44,772 bases of DNA from assembly GCA_937928405.1 (NCBI GenBank), contig CALFWZ010000043.1, positions 1-44,772 of the forward strand, written 5' to 3'. Below the pieces are notes generated by a model. It ran no database searches, was not told the origin of the DNA, and saw nothing but the letters and a program-made list of their open reading frames with translations. Position numbers and translations under genes: made by a program. This DNA comes from an uncultured Saprospiraceae bacterium. Its GTDB lineage: Bacteria; Bacteroidota; Bacteroidia; Chitinophagales; Saprospiraceae. Within the stretch, counting starts at the first letter, position 1. The number at the start of each line of letters is the position of its first letter. This document shows positions 1 to 7,554 of the stretch, piece after piece.

Positions 1-1
1 A

Positions 2-427
2 ATATTAAATCCTGCGATTACAACAACATATGAATTAACGGTAATCAATAATGGTTGTGTATCCAACCCAGTAGCTACGACGACTGTCACTGTGAATGAT
101 ACACCGACTACGGCACCAAGTTCCAGCTACACGGTCAACACCGATTGCGCAGCAAGTGATCTAGCATTATTCGCGAATATCACGAATGGAAGTGGAACGG
201 TAAATAGCTATGCATGGAGTGGCCCTAACGGCTTTAGTTCAGCGGATGCCAATCCAGTAATCGCAAGTGCGACGGAAGCAGCCAACGGAAATTATATTCT
301 AACGATTACAGATGATAACGGATGTACAGCAACAGGCAACGTAACAGTTAATACGATTACCAATACCGTAGCCCAACCGGTAATTGCGAGTAGCGGTCCT
401 GCGTGTGAAGGAGAAGAGATAAGCTGA
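2..427 (+). CDS. Giant T9SS adhesin, 5' portion up to an in-frame TGA
   Basis: The reading frame is open from the first bases of the window, so the true start and signal peptide lie upstream. The translated segment ends one Ig/PKD-like repeat (NNGCVSNPVATTTVTV), contains a full one (CAASDLALFAN ... YAWSGPNGFSS ... NGNYILTITDDNGC), and enters a third at ACEGEEIS, where a TGA at 425-427 interrupts it. The same frame and the same repeat (NVNAYTGTNVTYTW) continue directly after the TGA, so this and the next entry are one gene. The GTG at 92 is internal, not a start. The TGA sits where the two homologous repeat copies downstream have Leu (TTG near 1718 and 2992). It could be a real nonsense mutation, a pair of compensating indels, or a sequence error. 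Confidence 0.8.
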   Translation: MLNPAITTTYELTVINNGCVSNPVATTTVTVNDTPTTAPSSSYTVNTDCAASDLALFANITNGSGTVNSYAWSGPNGFSSADANPVIASATEAANGNYILTITDDNGCTATGNVTVNTITNTVAQPVIASSGPACEGEEIS

Positions 428-3400
428 AATGTAAATGCTTACACGGGCACCAACGTGACGTACACTTGGACAACGCCTGGAGGAACGACGACGAATATCA
501 CCGGCTTAAATACCAATGAAATTGTTATCACGCCAGTAGACGATGCGACCCATACTGGAATGTATATGGTGACGATTGAAGTAGATGGTTGTGTATTAGA
601 AAGTCAGACGATTGAAGTAGATGTATTTGATACACCGACAGCTGCACCATTAGCAACTGCAACAAGCATCTGTGAAGATGGCGACTTAGCATTAATGGCC
701 AATGCGACAGGACAAGGTATCTTATCTTACGAGTGGACGGGACCTAATGGATTTAGTTCTAATTTAGAAAATCCAAATATTATAAACGCTACTCCAGCAA
801 ATAATGGTCAGTACATATTGGCGGTTACTAGTGGAACAGGATGTGTAATTACGGAGAGTATTACCGTTAGTAATATTCTAGAAGCCCCAGAGCCACCTAC
901 CATCGCTACAGCGAATATTTGTGAAGGTGAAAATATTGTATTGACTACTAGTGCGAGTGGAACCTTATTTGAATGGATCGGACCACTTGGTTCTTCTCCA
1001 GGGACGCTTGCTTTACCTGGATTGACGACTACGACTGGTTCTACTAGTTTACCAATAAGTAGTGATTCATATTTACCAGGAGATTGGAGTGTCCGAGTTA
1101 CAGATTCGAATGGATGTGCAAGTATCTCAGATGCTGTAGCACTGACGATCAACGAAGTGCCAGTAGCACAAGCGTTTAATGCAGGAGCGATTTGTTCTGG
1201 AGATGCAACAGAATTATCGGCAACCTTTATAAGTGGTGCCAGCTACGAATGGAGAATTGCAGGAAGTGCGACGATTCTCTCTACCCTACAAAATCCAATC
1301 ATAACCGATGTAGTAGGAACAACGACCTACGAATTAACGGTGATTAATAATGGTTGTACTTCAAATCCATTGGCAACGACAACGGTTACTGTAGAAGAAA
1401 CACCGGTGACTGCGCCATCAGCAACTTATAGTCTGAATGGAGATTGTTCTCCATCTGATTTAGAATTATTTGCAAACGTAAGTATTGGAAATATTACCAT
1501 CTACGAGTGGAGTGGGCCAAATGGATATACAGCGAATGTTGAGAATCCATTGATAGAAAATGCAGATGAAACCAGTAATGGATCCTATACCCTAACCGTA
1601 ACCACAAGTGGTGGTTGTACGGTAAGTGAAAGTATCCAAGTAGTTGGAATTGTAGATCAGCAAGCACAGCCGATTATTACGAGTAGTGGTCCTGCGTGTG
1701 GAGGAGAAACTATCGTGTTGAGTGTACCTGCGTATGCCGGAGCCAATGTAGATTATGCTTGGGACTTGCCGAGTAACATAAATGTAACAGGTGAAAATTC
1801 CAATCAGATTATTATTACTCCTGCAGATGAAACGATCCACGAAGGATCTTACCAAGTAACGGTAACGGTTGATGGATGTGTGCTTACTTCAGATACTTAT
1901 ACAATTGATGTATTTGTAACACCATCAGCTGCTCCAACAGCGACGACAGGCAGAATCTGTGAAGGAGAAGCATTAACTTTAACGGCTAATGCTTTGAATA
2001 CCACGGATTATTATTGGACAGGTCCAAACGGATTTACGGCTACGGCAGAGAATCCAGTATTGAGTAATTTAAATGTAAATAATAATGGTACTTACACCTT
2101 AGTTGCCACTAGCGAAAGCGGTTGTACGACGACTGAAAGTATTGTAATAAGTAACATTGTACCGACCCCAGTGATGCCAACAATATCCGTAGATAGTCAG
2201 GTATGTGAAGATGAAATTATTACACTTTCTATACAAGAACAATACACTGGAACAAACGTGGATTATGTTTGGACGAATGGTGCTGGTGTTGAGATTGGCA
2301 ATACTGCAGTGGTAGATATTGATCCACAAAATGGTGATGCCATTGCTCCGTATCGAGTAATGATTACCGTAGACGGATGTGCTTCTCCTTTAAGTCCAGC
2401 AGCAGCGGTAGAGGTAGGTCAATTACCAGTAGCAACTGCTAACAATAGTGGATTTATTTGTGCAGGAGAAGATGGTCAGTTAATAGCTGGCACAGTAGCC
2501 GGTGCAAGTTATGAATGGCGAGTAGTTGGATCTAATACCGTCATCTCTACTGATCAGACACCAATGATATTTAACTTAAATACGACAACTAGTTATGAAC
2601 TAACCGTGATTTCTGCTACTGGTTGTATTTCTAACCCAGTAGCAACGACTACTATCACAGTGAACGAAGCTCCAGAGGTTAATCCATCTGATAGTTATAC
2701 TGTAAATACGGATTGTTCTCCAGCAGATCTAACCTTGTTTGCTAATACAACTGCTGGATCAGGTAATATTCTGAGTTACGCATGGAGTGGGCCAAACGGT
2801 TATACTGCCAGCGTAGAAAATCCAATGATTGAAAATGCTACGGAAGATAATAATGGTTCTTACCAATTAATAGTTACAGACGAATTTGGTTGTACGACTA
2901 CTGGAAGTGTGGAAGTAAGTGGAATTGCGAATAGTATTGCGCAACCATTACTAACGAGCACAGGACCTGCTTGTACGGGCGAACAAATCACTTTGAGCGT
3001 TCCTGAATACACAGGTTCTAATGTGACCTATACTTGGGATTTACCAAGCAATATTGATGTAAGTGGTATCAATGGAAACGAAATTGTTATTTCTCCGGTT
3101 GATCCAGCTATCCACGATGGAACTTATCAAGTAACGGTCTCAGTTGATGGATGTATTATCAGTTCAGATATTTATGAATTGACATCATTTGAACAACCTA
3201 CGATTACACCAGAAGCAACGACAGCAGCAACTTGTGAATCAGGTACCATCAATCTATTAGCGAATGCTACGAACGTAACAACTTACGAATGGAACGGACC
3301 GAATAACTTTAGTTCAAATGCGGAGAATCCAATTTTGACGAATGTTACGGTAGCCAATAATGGAACCTATACCTTGACTGCTACGAGCATTAGCGGTTGT

Positions 3401-3960
3401 ATGGTAACGGCGAGTATAAACGTAGAAGTGATTGGCTCACAGCCAATCCGTCCTGCGATTCTAACTGCTGGGGAAGTATGCGAAGATGAAGACATCGTTT
3501 TAAATATCCAACAAGTTTATCCTGGATCTAGTATCAGTTATGCTTGGTATAATGGAATAGGAGTGGTGATTGGAAATACAGTTAGTCTCACAATTCCGGC
3601 AAATAGTGCGAATGCAGTTTCACCTTATTATGTCGAGGTAACCGTCGATGGTTGTATCACGCCAATTTCTGAACCAGTAACAGTAATCGTAAATGAATTG
3701 CCAATTGCAACGGCGATGAATAACGGTCCTCTCTGTAGTGGCGATATTATTCAATTGACAGCTGGATTGGTTAATGGTGGATCCTATTATTGGTATGATG
3801 GTAATCCGCAATCAGCGCCTCCAGGTACTTTGATGTCTACGAATCAAAATCCATTTATTGGAAACCTAGAACCAGGTATCCATGACTTCTATTTGATCGT
3901 TGAAAATGAAAATGGTTGTAGTTCAGAAACCTTTGCAGTAACGCAAGTAGAAATATTTGC
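92..3960 (+). repeat. Higher-order repeat of five-domain blocks in the adhesin
   Basis: The Ig/PKD modules recur in a fixed order. Equivalent positions (the Val codon before NDTPTTAPSSSYTVNTDC, EETPVTAPSATYSLNGDC and NEAPEVNPSDSYTVNTDC) fall at 92, 1391 and 2660, so block lengths are 1,299 and 1,269 bp (433 and 423 codons). Three blocks are visible; a fourth probably lies upstream, since the window opens with the last module of a block. Blocks are in frame and diverged at DNA level, so the expansion is not very recent. Confidence 0.75.
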
Positions 3961-6406
3961 GGAGCCGATCATCTCTGCGGTAAGTGGAGCAGGTACTTAC
4001 TGTCAAGGAACTACCGTAACGCTAAGTGCGATCAATACGGTTCCAACTACTGGAACGATGAGTTATACTTGGACAGGTCCGAACGGATTTAGCTACACTG
4101 GAACTAGTGATGCAGATGGGCCATTTGATTTGATTTTACCGAACATTAGTCCAGACTTCGAAGGTAGTTATACATTGACGTTAACTACAGAAGATGGTTG
4201 TATGGCCACAACGGCACAGTCCGTGAATATTGATCTAGATGCCACACCAGAAACTCCAACGTTAACTGCGAACACAGACTTTATTTGTGAAGGCGAGATT
4301 ATCGAGTTGACAAGTACGGCATATACTGGAACTCCTGTAGTTTATACATGGACTTATACAGCTAGTGATGGTACGGTAACAAATTTAGGAGATACCGATA
4401 ACCCAAGCTTCTTTATCACAGATGTAGACGGAACCAATACGGGTATATACTCGGTGGGGGTAACCGTGGACGGCTGTAGCTCGCAACCATCGAATGGAGA
4501 ATTAATTACGGTGTTTAGTAATGTCGCACCGCCGATTACATCCAACCCAACCAGTGCTATGGCACCAGCTTGCGTAGGAGATAATATAGACCTAAGTGTT
4601 CCATTGATTCAAGGTGCCACTTACGAATGGTTTGGACCGAATGGCTTTAACTCAACTTTACCAAATCCAGTAATTATCAATATCGATGAAAATGGATCAG
4701 GCGAATATTTTGTAGTGGTTGAATTGAATGGATGTGCTACCGTTGTTTCAGAATCAACAACAGTATATGTTCAGGAAAGACCAGCTTCGCCAACCATCGT
4801 GAACAATGGGCCATGGTGTGAAGGTAGCGATCTTACCTTGAGTGTAAGTAGTCAGCTTAATATCCCGCCAGGAATTACTGTAAGCTTTGATTGGTATAAC
4901 TCAGCGACGAATGCGTTGGTTGGAACAACCACAGATCCGACACTAACGATTACAGATGTGGATGCTTCGTACACCGGAAACTACTACGTTATCTTTACGC
5001 TAGGTCAGTGTAGTGCACTGCCTTCTGAAGTGACGATTGTACAAATTGATGCGATTCCGAATAACGCAGCGGACGCAGGCGAAGATATAGAATTATGTGC
5101 AAGTCAAGTGGTAGAACTAGATGCAGAAACACCGACGAGCGGAAGTGGCATATGGACTTCTACAACAGGAGCAACGATTGCAAATCCAGAACTTGCTAAT
5201 GCAGAAGCTAGCGATCTGGTGGAAGGAGAGAATATCTTTATTTGGACCTTGTCACAAGGTGAATGTAGAGATTATGATGCTGATACGATGATCGTAACTG
5301 TCAACCTAGCACCAGTGGATGTTGCTTTTGCGGGTAATGATATTGATCAATGTGGTGGTAGTACAGAACTAAGCCTGACCGCAGCGATACCTACCGAGGC
5401 TACTGGAATCTGGACACAGTCTCCAGGCCAAGCGGCTTTAGGAATTGTGATTGTAGATCCGACGGATCCAAATACAGAAATTACTGGAATGGTATTCGGA
5501 AATCAGTACTTATTTACTTGGACATTATCATTGGGTACTTGTGAGAATTATTCTCAGGATGAGATTATCGTAAGTGTAAATGAGTCACCTGAATTAAATG
5601 CTTTTGTATTCGAAAATACTGTCTATAGTTGTGGAGGTGAAACATTGAATCTAGCAGCATTAGAGCCATCGACCGGATACGGAAAATGGTCGACGATTTC
5701 TACAGCAAGAATCATTGATCCATTTGAATCTGAAACGATTATTGATGATCTACCAATGGGACGAAGCGTATTTATTTGGTCGTTGAGTGCAGGAGATTGT
5801 GAAAACTATTCACAAGATAGCGTGGTCATTTATCGTGAAGATGAGATTCTAACGCAAGGAGAAAATTACGAAGTAGCCTTTGGAGATACTTTGCGTAACA
5901 TGAATATTATGCTGAACGATTTTGTTGGCAACGTCGAAGAGTGGGAATTAACCTTACTCACGGAACCAAGAAATGGAACGTTAGTTGGAGACTTTACAAC
6001 GGGACTCTTTGAATACCAGCCAAACGAGGCTTTCTTCGGAGAAGATCAATTTGAATATCAGGTATGTAATATCAACTGCCCAGACGAATGTAGCACGGCG
6101 GTGGTTAACATCAAAGTGAATGGTCGTGATCAAACTGGCGAGTGCTGGGTACCGAATATTATGACTCCAAATGCAGATGGTGATAACGATGCTTTTGTTG
6201 TTCCATGTTTGGATGCACATCCTGAGAATGAAGTTCGTGTTTACAACCGTTGGGGAGATTTAGTTTACCGTAAGAACGGTTATGAAAATAATTGGGAAGG
6301 TACTTATAACGGTGCTTTACTACCATCTGGAACGTACTTCTATATCATCCGTTTAGCTCCGGAAGATACCGAAGAAATGCAAGGATACTTTACGATTTTT
6401 AGATAA
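428..6406 (+). CDS. Giant Ig/PKD-repeat adhesin with T9SS type B sorting domain (main portion)
   Basis: This is the continuation of the frame interrupted at 425-427, about 1,990 codons, with no credible start of its own (the ATG at 455 lies inside a repeat). It consists of roughly fifteen Ig/PKD-like modules of 80-100 aa. Each has an early Cys (ICEGE, ACTGE), a YEWTGPNGF or YAWSGPNGY core and a late Gly-Cys. Around 5040-5850 come three modules of a different kind ending in WTLSxGxCENYS. A cadherin/Big-like module follows (MLNDFVG ... FEYQPNEAFFGEDQFEYQVC). The end is a CHU_C-type gliding-associated C-terminal domain: WVPNIMTPNADGDNDAF, VYNRWGDLVYRKNGY, LPSGTYFYIIRL, GYFTIFR. Type B domains direct export through T9SS and surface attachment. 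The PorP/SprF gene directly downstream is the typical partner of such cargo. The adhesion role is inferred. Confidence 0.88.
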   Translation, partial: NVNAYTGTNVTYTWTTPGGTTTNITGLNTNEIVITPVDDATHTGMYMVTIEVDGCVLESQTIEVDVFDTPTAAPLATATSICEDGDLALMANATGQGILSYEWTGPNGFSSNLENPNIINATPANNGQYILAVTSGTGCVITESITVSNILEAPEPPTIATANICEGENIVLTTSASGTLFEWIGPLGSSPGTLALPGLTTTTGSTSLPISSDSYLPGDWSVRVTDSNGCASISDAVALTINEVPVAQAFNAGAICSGDATELSATFISGASYEWRIAGSATILSTLQNPIITDVVGTTTYELTVINNGCTSNPLATTTVTVEETPVTAPSATYSLNGDCSPSDLELFANVSIGNITIYEWSGPNGYTANVENPLIENADETSNGSYTLTVTTSGGCTVSESIQVVGIVDQQAQPIITSSGPACGGETIVLSVPAYAGANVDYAWDLPSNINVTGENSNQIIITPADETIHEGSYQVTVTVDGCVLTSDTYTIDVFVTPSAAPTATTGRICEGEALTLTANALNTTDYYWTGPNGFTATAENPVLSNLNVNNNGTYTLVATSESGCTTTESIVISNIVPTPVMPTISVDSQVCEDEIITLSIQEQYTGTNVDYVWTNGAGVEIGNTAVVDIDPQNGDAIAPYRVMITVDGCASPLSPAAAVEVGQLPVATANNSGFICAGEDGQLIAGTVAGASYEWRVVGSNTVISTDQTPMIFNLNTTTSYELTVISATGCISNPVATTTITVNEAPEVNPSDSYTVNTDCSPADLTLFANTTAGSGNILSYAWSGPNGYTASVENPMIENATEDNNGSYQLIVTDEFGCTTTGSVEVSGIANSIAQPLLTSTGPACTGEQITLSVPEYTGSNVTYTWDLPSNIDVSGINGNEIVISPVDPAIHDGTYQVTVSVDGCIISSDIYELTSFEQPTITPEATTAATCESGTINLLANATNVTTYEWNGPNNFSSNAENPILTNVTVANNGTYTLTATSISGCMVTASINVEVIGSQPIRPAILTAGEVCEDEDIVLNIQQVYPGSSISYAWYNGIGVVIGNTVSLTIPANSANAVSPYYVEVTVDGCITPISEPVTVIVNELPIATAMNNGPLCSGDIIQLTAGLVNGGSYYWYDGNPQSAPPGTLMSTNQNPFIGNLEPGIHDFYLIVENENGCSSETFAVTQVEIFAEPIISAVSGAGTYCQGTTVTLSAINTVPTTGTMSYTWTGPNGFSYTGTSDADGPFDLILPNISPDFEGSYTLTLTTEDGCMATTAQSVNIDLDATPETPTLTANTDFICEGEIIELTSTAYTGTPVVYTWTYTASDGTVTNLGDTDNPSFFITDVDGTNTGIYSVGVTVDGCSSQPSNGELITVFSNVAPPITSNPTSAMAPACVGDNIDLSVPLIQGATYEWFGPNGFNSTLPNPVIINIDENGSGEYFVVVELNGCATVVSESTTVYVQERPASPTIVNNGPWCEGSDLTLSVSSQLNIPPGITVSFDWYNSATNALVGTTTDPTLTITDVDASYTGNYYVIFTLGQCSALPSEVTIVQIDAIPNNAADAGEDIELCASQVVELDAETPTSGSGIWTSTTGATIANPELANAEASDLVEGENIFIWTLSQGECRDYDADTMIVTVNLAPVDVAFAGNDIDQCGGSTELSLTAAIPTEATGIWTQSPGQAALGIVIVDPTDPNTEITGMVFGNQYLFTWTLSLGTCENYSQDEIIVSVNESPELNAFVFENTVYSCGGETLNLAALEPSTGYGKWSTISTARIIDPFESETIIDDLPMGRSVFIWSLSAGDCENYSQDSVVIYREDEILTQGENYEVAFGDTLRNMNIMLNDFVGNVEEWELTLLTEPRNGTLVGDFTTGLFEYQPNEAFFGEDQFEYQVCNINCPDECSTAVVNIKVNGRDQTGECWVPNIMTPNADGDNDAFVVPCLDAHPENEVRVYNRWGDLVYRKNGYENNWEGTYNGALLPSGTYFYIIRLAPEDTEEMQGYFTIFR

Positions 6407-6414
6407 TTAATTAT

Positions 6415-6497
6415 AGCTGGTTAGCAGGTTGGCCTGTTAGCTTCCTTTAATCGCGATATTGATTAAAAGGAAGCCCCAACTAGCTAACAGGCCAGCT
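6415..6497 (+). other. Large imperfect hairpin between adhesin and PorP/SprF genes
   Basis: Nested inverted repeats fill the 107-bp gap. An inner stem joins GCTTCCTTTAATC (6440-6452) with GATTAAAAGGAAGC (6461-6474). An outer stem joins GGCCTGTTA (6431-6439) with TAACAGGCC (6485-6493). AGCTGG (6415-6420) can pair with CCAGCT (6492-6497). The right arm is followed by a run of A, not T, so this is not a classic intrinsic terminator for plus-strand transcripts. It may act as a partial terminator or as an mRNA processing or stability element that sets the expression ratio of the two genes. Confidence 0.6.
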
Positions 6498-6513
6498 GGC
6501 AAAAAAAAATGAT

Positions 6514-7440
6514 ATGAAATATTTAATAGTAACAATCTTGACTTTATTGAGTGTTAGCAGTGCGTTTGGACAAGGGGATCCACATTACTCAATGTATATG
6601 TTTAACAAGCTAGCAATCAATCCAGCGTACGCTGGTAGCCGAGATGCACTGACTTTGACAGGACATTACCGTAATCAATGGGAAGGTATTGATGGAGCAC
6701 CAAAGACGTTTACATTTGCGGGACATGCACCTTTTTTCAAAAACAAAGTAGGGGTTGGTTTATCTGTTATCGCGGATAAAATTGGGATGGTAAATACGAC
6801 TTATATTGATATGTCTTATGCTTACCGAATTAAAATTAATGATGAATCAACTTTAGCGATTGGATTGCAAGGTCAGTTAGATTTTGGTCGAATTGATTGG
6901 TCAAAAGCAGACCCTTTAGATAATGGTGATAATCGCTTTTCAACAATAGGCACAGAGACTAGACTCAATCCGAATTTTGGATTGGGTGCGTACTATCAGC
7001 ATGAAAAATATTACGTGGGGATTTCTGTACCGCGAGTATTAAAAACTTCTATTTATGATAAAGACGAGAGCTCGTCAGTTTTAAGTATCAATTCATTGCG
7101 ATCCTATTATTTGATGGGCGGCTTGGTGACCAGAGTATCTGAAAATGTCAAGTTTCAACCAGGAGCTTTGATAAGTTTTAATCCCAATTCTCCCTTTGAA
7201 TTAGATCTAAATGCAAGTTTTGTTTTTATGGATGCACTATGGGTAGGAGCTTCTTATCGTTTAGGAGATTCTTTTGATTTTATTGTTCAATATCAATTTA
7301 ATCAACAAATCAAAGCGGCGGTAGCAGCAGATTTAACATTGAGTGAATTAAATAATTATTCACCAGGAAGTTTTGAGTTGATGATAGAATATACGCTACG
7401 TTCAGATGGAGCGAGGTATAATAATATTAGATATTTTTAA
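6514..7440 (+). CDS. PorP/SprF-family T9SS outer-membrane protein
   Basis: A 308-aa protein with a signal peptide cut after about residue 19 (LLSVSSAFGQ|GDPHYS). The mature start is typical of the PorP/SprF family: QGDPHYSMYMFNKLAINPAYAGSRD, then HYRNQWEGIDGAPKTFTFAGHAPF, and alternating beta-strands to the end, as in an outer-membrane barrel of about 300 aa. PorP/SprF proteins sit in the outer membrane and are needed for secretion or surface anchoring of particular T9SS type B substrates. In flavobacteria sprF lies directly downstream of the adhesin gene sprB. The same order here, 107 bp after a type B adhesin, points to that adhesin as its partner (inference). The ATG at 6514 is the only start that gives a complete signal peptide. 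Confidence 0.93.
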   Translation: MKYLIVTILTLLSVSSAFGQGDPHYSMYMFNKLAINPAYAGSRDALTLTGHYRNQWEGIDGAPKTFTFAGHAPFFKNKVGVGLSVIADKIGMVNTTYIDMSYAYRIKINDESTLAIGLQGQLDFGRIDWSKADPLDNGDNRFSTIGTETRLNPNFGLGAYYQHEKYYVGISVPRVLKTSIYDKDESSSVLSINSLRSYYLMGGLVTRVSENVKFQPGALISFNPNSPFELDLNASFVFMDALWVGASYRLGDSFDFIVQYQFNQQIKAAVAADLTLSELNNYSPGSFELMIEYTLRSDGARYNNIRYF

Positions 7441-7461
7441 AAAAAATCATAAAGATTTTTT
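7441..7461 (+). terminator. Weak AT-only hairpin after PorP/SprF gene
   Basis: AAAAAATC (7441-7448) pairs with GATTTTTT (7454-7461) around a 5-nt loop, immediately after the stop codon. The stem is AT-rich, so it is at best a weak terminator, and readthrough into the OmpA gene is likely. A second small stem, GAGATT/AATCTC with a GAAAA loop, lies at 7483-7499. Confidence 0.35.
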
Positions 7462-7554
7462 GTTGAAAAAATGAGGTGTTGAGAGATTGAAAAAATCTCC
7501 ACGATGCAACGATTCAACAGTTCAATAAATTTTAAATTTTCTCAATCGAAAAAG

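Noticed and set aside
808..1152. Antisense ORFs inside the giant adhesin genes
   Set aside because: They mirror low-complexity Thr/Gly/Asn repeats of the real frame; no signal or domain is seen.
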